From assembly GCA_028699365.1 (NCBI GenBank), contig JAQVUQ010000221.1:1-5198 (forward strand): DNA of 5,198 nucleotides. The letters run 5' to 3'. A program made the translations under genes and the position numbers. The DNA is from UBA5359 sp028699365 [NCBI: bacterium]. Its GTDB lineage: Bacteria > UBP13 > UBA5359. Under the pieces are notes generated by a model. That model was not told the DNA's origin, did not search any database, and saw only the letters and a list, made by a program, of their open reading frames with translations. Each line of letters begins with the position of its first letter. Positions within the stretch are counted from its first letter, which is position 1. Shown in pieces: positions 1 to 5,198 of this stretch.

Positions 1-2
1 TA

Positions 3-1301
3 AAGGCCGCCAAAGAGGTAAAAGACAAGCCGTCCATGATAAAAATCCGCACCGTCATCGGTTGCGGTTCTCCCAACAAGGCCGGCACCAGCACCATTCA
101 CGGTGAGCCGCCGGGAGGCGACGAGGTCCTGGCTACCCGTGAGTGTCTGGGCTGGGAGCATGAGCCGTTTGAAGTCCCCGGCGATGTTCTGGATTATTTC
201 CGTCAGGCCGTTGACAGAGGTGCCGGTTATGAGTCGCAATGGAACGCCATGTTCAGCGCCTATAAAACCGAATATCCCGGAGAAGCGGCCGAATTCGAGC
301 GCGTTATGTCCGGGCGCCTGCCGGAAGGATGGGAGAAGGCTCTGCCCGTCTTTACTCCTGACGACAAAGCCGAGGCTACCAGAAGCCTGTCCGGCAAGGT
401 GCTTAATGCGCTGGCAGAGGTGATGCCGGAACTGATGGGCGGCTCCGCCGATCTGGCTCCCTCCACCAAGACGCTGCTTAAGTCTGCGGGAGACTTTGCC
501 AAAGGGGCTTATGAGAACCGCAATCTCCATTTCGGCGTGCGTGAGCATGCCATGGCGGCCATATGCAATGCCATGGCACTGCACGGCGGTCTTATTCCTT
601 ACTGTGCCACCTTCATGGTCTTTGCCGATTACATGAGAGGGGCTATGCGCATTTCCGCCATATCCGATGCCGGTGTCGTTTACGTTCTGACGCATGATTC
701 CATCGGCGTGGGTGAGGATGGGCCCACCCATCAGCCGGTGGAGACGCTGGCCTCGATGAGAATAATGCCCAACATGCTGGTCATGCGTCCCGCCGACGGC
801 AATGAGACCTCCGGAGCCTACAAGGTGGCTATAGAGAACCGTCATCGTCCCACCGCACTGACTCTGACCAGGCAGAATTTGCCGCAATTGCCCGGCAGCT
901 CGATAGAAGCGGTGGCCAAAGGTGCTTATGTCCTGCGGGATTGGGCAGGCATGCCTGAGATCATCATGATCGGCACCGGCTCCGAAGTCAGCCTTTGCCT
1001 GGCCGCGGCCGATCAGCTTGCGGCAGAGGGCCGCAGCGTTCGTGTGGTCTCCATGCCCTGCTGGGAGCTGTTCGAGGAGCAGGATGCAGCTTATAAGGAA
1101 GCCGTGTTGCCGGCGGCCGTAACCAGGCGGGTTGCGGTTGAGGCCGGGGTCAGCTACGGCTGGCAGCGCTATGTAGGACCGGAGGGAGAGATCATAGCTC
1201 TGGACCGCTTCGGCGTCTCCGCTCCCGGCAAGGTCTGCATGGAGAAGTTCGGCTTTACCGTGGACAACGTGCTGGCAACGGCCCGCAGAGTTTTAAGATA
1301 A
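3..1301 (+). CDS. tkt: Transketolase, C-terminal part (5' end outside window)
   Basis: Thiamine-diphosphate enzyme of the non-oxidative pentose phosphate pathway that moves two-carbon ketol units between sugar phosphates in the cytoplasm. The reading frame is open to the left edge (first full codon at 3), and the residues before the Met at 36 ([11 protein letters not shown]) already match the family, so that Met is internal. The 432 visible residues begin near the end of the ThDP-binding PP domain (GSPNKAG, residues 21-27). The Pyr domain follows with GGSADL (146-151), FGVREHAM (177-184, whose Glu is the cofactor-activating one, E. coli Glu411) and [15 protein letters not shown] (231-245), then [13 protein letters not shown] (282-294). 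The C-terminal domain has [10 protein letters not shown] and [10 protein letters not shown]. About 230 N-terminal residues are missing compared with a usual ~660-residue enzyme. No frameshift is seen and catalytic motifs are intact. It is the first visible gene of a tight operon, 16 nt before the oxidoreductase. The family call is very secure; the preferred sugar is not shown. Confidence 0.97.
   Translation, partial: KAAKEVKDKPSMIKIRTVIGCGSPNKAGTSTIHGEPPGGDEVLATRECLGWEHEPFEVPGDVLDYFRQAVDRGAGYESQWNAMFSAYKTEYPGEAAEFERVMSGRLPEGWEKALPVFTPDDKAEATRSLSGKVLNALAEVMPELMGGSADLAPSTKTLLKSAGDFAKGAYENRNLHFGVREHAMAAICNAMALHGGLIPYCATFMVFADYMRGAMRISAISDAGVVYVLTHDSIGVGEDGPTHQPVETLASMRIMPNMLVMRPADGNETSGAYKVAIENRHRPTALTLTRQNLPQLPGSSIEAVAKGAYVLRDWAGMPEIIMIGTGSEVSLCLAAADQLAAEGRSVRVVSMPCWELFEEQDAAYKEAVLPAAVTRRVAVEAGVSYGWQRYVGPEGEIIALDRFGVSAPGKVCMEKFGFTVDNVLATARRVLR
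187..202 (+). repeat. 16-bp direct repeat, copy 1 (inside transketolase)
   Basis: TTCTGGATTATTTCCG here is identical to positions 4115-4130. This copy encodes part of VLDYFRQ in the transketolase linker region. It may be chance. Confidence 0.4.
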
Positions 1302-1304
1302 TCC

Positions 1305-1309
1305 GGAGG
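1305..1309 (+). promoter_or_regulatory. Ribosome binding site deciding a TTG start
   Basis: GGAGG lies 8 nt before the TTG at 1318, which is ideal spacing. No ATG or GTG in this frame sits near it, so it supports a TTG start for the oxidoreductase. A second TTG at 1321 is possible but less well spaced (11 nt). Confidence 0.8.
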
Positions 1310-1317
1310 TAAGTGTT

Positions 1318-2331
1318 TTGTTGAAACTGGCTTTTATGGGATTTCGCCACGGGCATATAATGGGCCTGTACGGTTATGCCGCCAAAAGCGAAGACGTCGT
1401 CATCGTGGGAGCCTGTGAGGAGGATGCCCAGACCGCATCTCAACTGCGGCAGGGCGGTCAGGTAACGCTGACCCACGACGATTACGGGCGCATGCTGGAT
1501 GAAACGGATTGCGATGCTGTAGCCGTGGGAGATTATTACGGCAAGCGTGGCAGCATCATTATCGAGGCTCTGAAAAGAGGCAAGCATGCCATCGCCGATA
1601 AGCCCATCTGCACCAGCCTGGAAGAGCTGGACGAGATTGCCGCATTATCAGTTCAAAAGGGACTCAAGGTAGGCTGCCAACTGGATATGCGGGACACCGG
1701 GAAGTTCATTCGCGTCAGGGAGTTGGTGCAGGAAGGCGCTATCGGAGAGGTTCATGCCGTGTCCGTCGGCGGCCAGCATCCTTTGATGTTCGGCACACGG
1801 GCGGGATGGTATTTTGAAGAGGGTAAGCACGGCGGCACCATCAACGATATCGGTATACATGCCGTGGATATGATACCCTGGGTAACAGGCAAGGCGTTTA
1901 CCCGCGTAACCGCCGCCAGGACTTGGAACGCCTTTGCAGCGGAGGCACCTCACTTCAACGATGCCGGGCAGTTCATGATGGAGATGGAAAACGGCTGTGG
2001 CGTTATGGGAGATGTCTCCTACTTCATGCCCGACAGTATGGGCTATGTCTTGCCGCAGTATTGGCGCACGACCCTTTGGGGACGGAAAGGGATAATAGAG
2101 GCATCTATGAACATGCCGCATATATCCCTGGCCAGGAACGGCAATAAAGAAGTGGAAGAGATAGCACCCGGTGACGGCACTCCGGGCGGATACCTCAGAT
2201 CATTTATAGCAGAGATAAACGGCGCTGGAGGGTTGATCTCTCCTTCAACCGATGAAGTTCTCCGGTCTTCCCGGATAACTCTGAAGATACAGCAGGCTGC
2301 CGACCAGGGCCTGTGTAACGTGAAGCTATAG
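1318..2331 (+). CDS. Gfo/Idh/MocA-family NAD(P)-dependent oxidoreductase
   Basis: Cytoplasmic dehydrogenase-like protein of 337 residues, a normal length for the family, which oxidises or reduces sugars, inositols and their derivatives with NAD(P). An N-terminal Rossmann domain (about 1-120) is followed by an alpha/beta substrate domain. The signature ADKPICTS (93-100) supplies the conserved Lys95 of the usual EKP motif, and [13 protein letters not shown] (172-184) supplies the Asp177/His181 pair. These correspond to Lys97, Asp172 and His176 of Bacillus subtilis inositol dehydrogenase. The nucleotide loop is odd: GFRHGHI (8-14) stands where GxGxxG is expected. There is no signal peptide. It starts at TTG 16 nt after the transketolase stop and ends 24 nt before the NagB-like gene, so co-transcription is likely. 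Family membership is secure. The substrate cannot be read from the sequence; a sugar, sugar phosphate or inositol is inferred from the neighbours. Confidence 0.92.
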   Translation: MLKLAFMGFRHGHIMGLYGYAAKSEDVVIVGACEEDAQTASQLRQGGQVTLTHDDYGRMLDETDCDAVAVGDYYGKRGSIIIEALKRGKHAIADKPICTSLEELDEIAALSVQKGLKVGCQLDMRDTGKFIRVRELVQEGAIGEVHAVSVGGQHPLMFGTRAGWYFEEGKHGGTINDIGIHAVDMIPWVTGKAFTRVTAARTWNAFAAEAPHFNDAGQFMMEMENGCGVMGDVSYFMPDSMGYVLPQYWRTTLWGRKGIIEASMNMPHISLARNGNKEVEEIAPGDGTPGGYLRSFIAEINGAGGLISPSTDEVLRSSRITLKIQQAADQGLCNVKL

Positions 2332-2341
2332 GTAGACAAAT

Positions 2342-2348
2342 AAGGAGG
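2342..2348 (+). promoter_or_regulatory. Strong Shine-Dalgarno of the NagB-like gene
   Basis: AAGGAGG sits 7 nt before the ATG at 2356, the best ribosome binding site in the window. It fixes that start and suggests this gene is efficiently translated within the operon. Confidence 0.8.
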
Positions 2349-2355
2349 CAATACG

Positions 2356-3327
2356 ATGAGTCGTGAAGTCAACTCTATCGATCTTATCAATACCATCGAA
2401 GGTTCGCTGCTGGAAGGCTTCTTCCCGGCCGGTTGGGATCTGGCCAGGATAGATGCCTGCTGCAGCAATCCTCCGGAAACGGTGCTTGACCGGCAAGCGT
2501 GGTGGAATAAAGGCTTTGAGCCCATTCCCTGTGAAACGCTGGCTGATTTCGATACCATGCTGGGCCATGAGATAGCCCTGCAGATAAAGCTGGCCCGGGA
2601 TGCCGGTCGCAAACTGGCTTTGATCCTGCCCGTCGGTCCTATGGGCATGTATCGCTGGGCGGTCTATTTCCTCAAAGAGTGGGGCGTCAAGTGCGACCAC
2701 GTTTACGGCTTCAATATGGATGAGTGGAGCGATGCCGAAGGCAACACCTTGCCTTCCGATAATCCTGGAGCTTTCCGGTTTGCCATGGAGGGAGCCTTCT
2801 ACGGGCCCCTGGGCGAATTGACCGTTCCGGAAAACCAGCGGCACTTTGCTACCCGCGAGCTTCTGCCCACATATGCGGAGCGTATCGCCGCCCTCAAGGC
2901 GGAAGGAGCGCAGTTGCAGGTTATCTTCGGCATAGGCCGGGTATTCCATATCGCCTTCTGGGAGCCGCATTTTGCGGCGGAGTTCTCCACCGATGAAGAG
3001 TGGAAGCAGCAGACCCACAGACTGGGCGCCAAGTTGCATCCCCTGACGGTGGAACAGAATGCCGTCACCAGCTTCAAGAGCCGGACAACCCTGGTGCCTG
3101 CCAGAGCCAATACCATAGGCCCGGGGCTCTTCCTGCAGGCCGACCGTATTATCGGCGGCGCCGACGGCATATTCGGACGCGGCATGCAGTGGCAGGGAAT
3201 CAGCCTCTGGGTAACCTTCCGCTACGGACCGACCCGCTGGATTCCCAGCAGCTATATGCCGACGCTGCCCGGACGGCTCTTCTTCCTTAAGGATCTGGCC
3301 GGTCCGCTGGAAGCCGAGTGTAATTAG
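2356..3327 (+). CDS. Divergent NagB-like sugar-phosphate isomerase/deaminase-family protein
   Basis: A 323-residue cytoplasmic protein of the glucosamine-6-phosphate deaminase/6-phosphogluconolactonase fold, longer than classical NagB (~266 residues) mainly through an extra N-terminal stretch of about 60-80 residues. Recognisable motifs in order are a phosphate-loop-like LPVGPMGMY (91-99, cf. PTGGTP), FNMDEW (119-124, with Asp122 matching E. coli NagB catalytic Asp72), a [10 protein letters not shown] segment (133-142) that parallels [21 protein letters not shown] (192-204) and a late [21 protein letters not shown] block (251-271). In the fourth motif, E. coli has GVGNDGHIAFNEP. His143 and Glu148 are kept here (His198, Glu203), but Asp141 is Val196 and Gly142 is Phe197. 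The lysine expected near the C-terminal phosphate site is also not evident. True glucosamine-6-phosphate deaminase activity is therefore doubtful; a related isomerase, deaminase or hydrolase acting on another sugar phosphate is more likely. The start is fixed by AAGGAGG 7 nt upstream. Fold assignment is firm, function is open. Confidence 0.85.
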   Translation: MSREVNSIDLINTIEGSLLEGFFPAGWDLARIDACCSNPPETVLDRQAWWNKGFEPIPCETLADFDTMLGHEIALQIKLARDAGRKLALILPVGPMGMYRWAVYFLKEWGVKCDHVYGFNMDEWSDAEGNTLPSDNPGAFRFAMEGAFYGPLGELTVPENQRHFATRELLPTYAERIAALKAEGAQLQVIFGIGRVFHIAFWEPHFAAEFSTDEEWKQQTHRLGAKLHPLTVEQNAVTSFKSRTTLVPARANTIGPGLFLQADRIIGGADGIFGRGMQWQGISLWVTFRYGPTRWIPSSYMPTLPGRLFFLKDLAGPLEAECN

Positions 3328-3330
3328 GGG
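3326..3330 (+). promoter_or_regulatory. Weak RBS overlapping the upstream stop codon
   Basis: AGGGG begins inside the TAG stop of the NagB-like gene and ends 6 nt before the ATG at 3337. It is a poor Shine-Dalgarno match, so translation of the esterase is probably coupled to termination of the upstream gene. Confidence 0.5.
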
Positions 3331-3336
3331 CTTGGC

Positions 3337-4110
3337 ATGGCAAGAATGAGTTGTAGTTTTTCTTCATCGGTTCTGGGCATGGCCACCGGTATGGAGGTAA
3401 TTCTGCCGCAGCCCGATATGAGCACCCTCAGTAAAGAGCGGATAGAGGCCGGCTGGCCGGTTCTCTACCTGTTGCACGGGCTGTCCGACGATCACACCAT
3501 GTGGCAGCGGCGAACCTCGATAGAGAGATACGCCACGGCCAGGAATCTGGCGGTAGTCATGCCGTCAGGCGGCAGAAGTTTCTACACCGACATGGCCAGG
3601 GGGTATAACTACCGGACCTTCATCAGCGAGGAGTTGCCTAAGATTGTCCGCTCGTTCTTCCGTATATCCACAGCCAGAGAGGACACCTTTATAGCCGGGC
3701 TTTCCATGGGCGGATACGGAGCCTTCAAGACAGCCTTGAGCCTGCCGCAGAACTTTGCAGCAGCAGCCAGCCTTTCAGGCGTTGCGGACATAACGGCATT
3801 TACAAACAGGGATATGAATCAAATGGAAGCCGGCAATATCTTCGGGGACGACCTGGCCGTTACCGGCACCGACCATGACCTCTTCCACCTGGGAAGCAAG
3901 CTTGCTGCCGATGAGAGTGCGCCTGATCTGATGCTTTATCAGTGCTGCGGCACAGAGGATTTTCTCTATCATGATAATCTGCGCTTCCGGGATCACGCCA
4001 TGTCACTGGGCCTGAATCTCCTCTATGAGGAAGGACCGGGCATTCACGAATGGGCATACTGGGATAAGCAGATTCAAAGGGTTATTGATTGGCTGCCGAT
4101 AAGAGCATAG
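3337..4110 (+). CDS. Esterase D/tributyrin-esterase-like alpha/beta-hydrolase
   Basis: A 257-residue serine hydrolase of the putative-esterase family (the group that includes esterase D, S-formylglutathione hydrolase and EstA tributyrin esterases). It probably removes short acyl groups from a sugar or other small ester in the cytoplasm, as no signal peptide or membrane segment is present. The N-terminal SSVLGMATGMEVILPQ (10-25) is the usual first strand region of EstA-like proteins and supports the ATG at 3337 over the Met codon at 3346. LLHGLSDD (45-52) gives the oxyanion loop, GLSMGGYGA (121-129) is the nucleophile elbow with Ser123, CGTEDF (204-209) supplies Asp208, and GIHEWAYWDKQIQRVIDWLP (235-254) supplies His237, so the catalytic triad is complete. 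Only 9 nt separate it from the NagB-like gene, so it is the likely last gene of the operon. Its company suggests a role in de-esterifying a carbohydrate substrate, but this is inference; acyl-group specificity cannot be seen. Confidence 0.92.
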   Translation: MARMSCSFSSSVLGMATGMEVILPQPDMSTLSKERIEAGWPVLYLLHGLSDDHTMWQRRTSIERYATARNLAVVMPSGGRSFYTDMARGYNYRTFISEELPKIVRSFFRISTAREDTFIAGLSMGGYGAFKTALSLPQNFAAAASLSGVADITAFTNRDMNQMEAGNIFGDDLAVTGTDHDLFHLGSKLAADESAPDLMLYQCCGTEDFLYHDNLRFRDHAMSLGLNLLYEEGPGIHEWAYWDKQIQRVIDWLPIRA

Positions 4111-4114
4111 TATA

Positions 4115-4130
4115 TTCTGGATTATTTCCG
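4115..4130 (+). repeat. 16-bp direct repeat, copy 2 (intergenic)
   Basis: Identical to 187-202, same orientation, located in the gap between the esterase and FabK-like genes, just upstream of the candidate -10 box. The identity stops sharply on both sides, so it is not a longer duplicated gene remnant. Confidence 0.4.
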
Positions 4131-4146
4131 GCAAACAGTGTAAAAT
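4118..4146 (+). promoter_or_regulatory. Possible sigma-70-type promoter for the FabK-like gene
   Basis: In the AT-rich gap a TAAAAT (4141-4146, 5 of 6 to TATAAT) is preceded at 17 nt by TGGATT (4118-4123, only 3 of 6 to TTGACA). Transcription would start near 4153, about 27 nt before the ATG. The -35 match is poor, so this is tentative. No convincing terminator for the upstream operon lies in the gap: a 5-bp stem at 4117-4131 with one G-U pair has no T tract, so read-through is possible. Confidence 0.3.
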
Positions 4147-4152
4147 TACCTG

Positions 4153-4163
4153 ACAATAATTGT
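4153..4163. repeat. 11-bp perfect inverted repeat, possible operator
   Basis: ACAATAATTGT is a perfect 5-bp palindrome around a central A. It lies just downstream of the candidate -10 box, where a bound repressor would block transcription start. Short AT-rich palindromes arise by chance, and I do not recognise it as the site of a named regulator. Confidence 0.35.
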
Positions 4164-4170
4164 ACATGGT

Positions 4171-4174
4171 GAGG
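4171..4174 (+). promoter_or_regulatory. RBS of the FabK-like gene
   Basis: GAGG (within GGTGAGG) lies 5 nt before the ATG at 4180. It is adequate, with the A-rich spacer TAAAA, and supports this start, which also begins the conserved N-terminal region. Confidence 0.65.
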
Positions 4175-4179
4175 TAAAA

Positions 4180-5190
4180 ATGCTGTTTGAAGAATTATCG
4201 AAAAAAGGAACCGAATTTTTAGGAGTTAAATATCCCATTATCTCCGGAGGCATGACCTGGATCAGCGATTTTGAGCTGGTGCGGGCTGTGGCTGAAAACG
4301 GGGCTTTCCCTGTTCTGGCCGGGGGGAATATGCCGCCTGAAATCTTTGAGCAGGAGGTGGACAGGTGCATAGATAACCTGGATAAGCCTTTTGCGGTTAA
4401 TCTGATCACCATATCGCCCAATTACCGGGCGCAATATGAAATACTTTTGAACAAGAAGGTGCCCTTCGTCGTCTTTGCCGGCAGTTTCCCGCGCAAAGCA
4501 GATATACAGGGGATGAAAAAATCCGGCAAGAAGACTATGTCCTTTGCCTCGGAAGGCTCGATAGCCGGGCAGCAGATAAGATTCGGCATCGACGCTCTGA
4601 TTCTGGAAGGCAGCGAGGCGGGAGGCCATATAGGTCATGTCTCTCTGATGGTACTCCTGCAGCAGGTGCTGTTCAACTACGATCAGGTGCCGATATTCGT
4701 GGCCGGCGGTATCGCTTCCGGCAAAATGATAGCGCATCTGCTGCTGATGGGTGCGGCCGGCTGCCAGCTCGGCACTGCGTTTGTCATGAGCGAGGAATGC
4801 ACCGCACATGCCAATTTCAAGAAAGCTTTTGCCAAGGCACATGCCAGACAGGCCATCTCTACGCCGCAATACGATTCCCGGCTTCCGGTAGTAGCAGTGC
4901 GGGGTATCAGGAATCAGGGCACGGAGGAGTTCGGCAGGCTTCAGCTTGAACTGCTGAAAAAGCTCGAGGCCGGCATCCTCTCCAGGGAACAGGCTCAGTA
5001 TGAGGTTGAGAACTTCTGGGTCGGTGCGCTGCGCCGTGCCGTGGTGGACGGGGATGTTGATGCCGGTTCTCTGATGGCGGGGCAGAGCGTGGGATTGGTC
5101 AGGGACGTTCTGCCGATGAAGAGCATAATAGAGAACCTGGTGAACGAGGCGCGGGCTGAACTGGCTGTGGTGCGGGACAGGCTTACTTGA
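4180..5190 (+). CDS. FabK-like enoyl-ACP reductase II / nitronate monooxygenase family flavoprotein
   Basis: A 336-residue FMN-dependent TIM-barrel protein of the 2-nitropropane dioxygenase/FabK superfamily; the length is typical. FabK members reduce enoyl-ACP in the last step of the fatty-acid elongation cycle, while nitronate monooxygenases oxidise toxic alkyl nitronates. Visible motifs are YPIISGGMTW (18-27, start of barrel and FMN contact), LAGGN (46-50), KPFAVNL (69-75), LEGSEAGGHIG (142-152, with His150 matching the catalytic His of FabK), FVAGGIASG (173-181) and GCQLGTAFV (194-202) for FMN phosphate binding. The C-terminal part, with VRGIRNQ (240-246), RRAVVDGDVDAGSLMAGQSVGLV (285-307) and a final helix, resembles FabK more than short nitronate monooxygenases. 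It sits after a 69-nt AT-rich gap with its own likely promoter, so it need not belong to the sugar operon. No fab genes are visible nearby. Superfamily is secure; FabK against nitronate monooxygenase is a moderate preference. Confidence 0.9.
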   Translation: MLFEELSKKGTEFLGVKYPIISGGMTWISDFELVRAVAENGAFPVLAGGNMPPEIFEQEVDRCIDNLDKPFAVNLITISPNYRAQYEILLNKKVPFVVFAGSFPRKADIQGMKKSGKKTMSFASEGSIAGQQIRFGIDALILEGSEAGGHIGHVSLMVLLQQVLFNYDQVPIFVAGGIASGKMIAHLLLMGAAGCQLGTAFVMSEECTAHANFKKAFAKAHARQAISTPQYDSRLPVVAVRGIRNQGTEEFGRLQLELLKKLEAGILSREQAQYEVENFWVGALRRAVVDGDVDAGSLMAGQSVGLVRDVLPMKSIIENLVNEARAELAVVRDRLT

Positions 5191-5198
5191 GCAACTGC

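Noticed and set aside
36-38. ATG at 36 as the transketolase start
   Set aside because: The frame is open and family-like upstream to the window edge, and the protein from this Met would lack the whole N-terminal ThDP domain; this is an internal Met of a cut gene.
1-1301. Split transketolase subunit like those of sulfosugar (sulfo-transketolase) pathways
   Set aside because: The visible part runs continuously from the end of the PP domain through the Pyr and C-terminal domains, so it is a full-length single-chain enzyme cut by the window edge, and no sulfosugar-specific partners are visible.
2043-2648. 201-codon open frame on the - strand
   Set aside because: Antisense to the ends of two well-supported genes, low-complexity Ser/Arg/Pro-rich translation and no family resemblance.
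2326-3039. 237-codon open frame on the - strand
   Set aside because: It lies antisense to the NagB-like gene, whose protein shows clear family motifs; the antisense translation shows no recognisable domain.
4117-4131. Hairpin as rho-independent terminator after the esterase
   Set aside because: The stem is only 5 bp with one G-U pair and no T tract follows.
4219-4869. 216-codon open frame on the - strand
   Set aside because: Shadow of the FabK-like gene, with no recognisable motif.

Overview
The window is bacterial chromosomal DNA with moderately high GC. Five protein genes lie head to tail on the + strand with almost no non-coding space. Arg codons AGA/AGG and the Ile codon ATA are fairly common, and Shine-Dalgarno motifs of the GGAGG type precede most starts. 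The stand-alone FabK/nitronate-monooxygenase-type protein fits an anaerobic or Gram-positive/Chloroflexota-like bacterium, but the sequence does not fix the taxon.

Positions 1-4110 look like one operon. It holds the C-terminal two thirds of a transketolase (cut by the window's left edge), a Gfo/Idh/MocA-family NAD(P)-dependent oxidoreductase starting at TTG, a divergent NagB-like (glucosamine-6-phosphate deaminase/isomerase fold) protein, and a small cytoplasmic alpha/beta-hydrolase of the esterase D/tributyrin-esterase type. Gaps between these genes are only 16, 24 and 9 nt, so they are probably co-transcribed. Together they suggest catabolism or remodelling of a sugar, polyol or amino sugar: ester removal, oxidation or epimerisation, ring-opening or isomerisation at phosphosugar level, and entry into the pentose phosphate pool through transketolase. 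That pathway is inference; the substrate is unknown.

Positions 4111-4179 form the only real intergenic gap. It is clearly more AT-rich than its surroundings and carries a possible -10 box and an 11-bp perfect inverted repeat. It probably holds the promoter of the last gene, a flavin-dependent FabK-like enoyl-ACP reductase II/nitronate monooxygenase (4180-5190), which seems functionally separate from the sugar operon.

The point most worth a second look is the pair of central enzymes. Both keep their family fold signatures but change key residues. The NagB-like protein has lost the Asp of the Asp-His-Glu active-site group, and the oxidoreductase replaces the usual glycine-rich nucleotide loop with a His/Arg-rich one. 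No RNA genes, mobile elements, CRISPR arrays or convincing terminators were seen.
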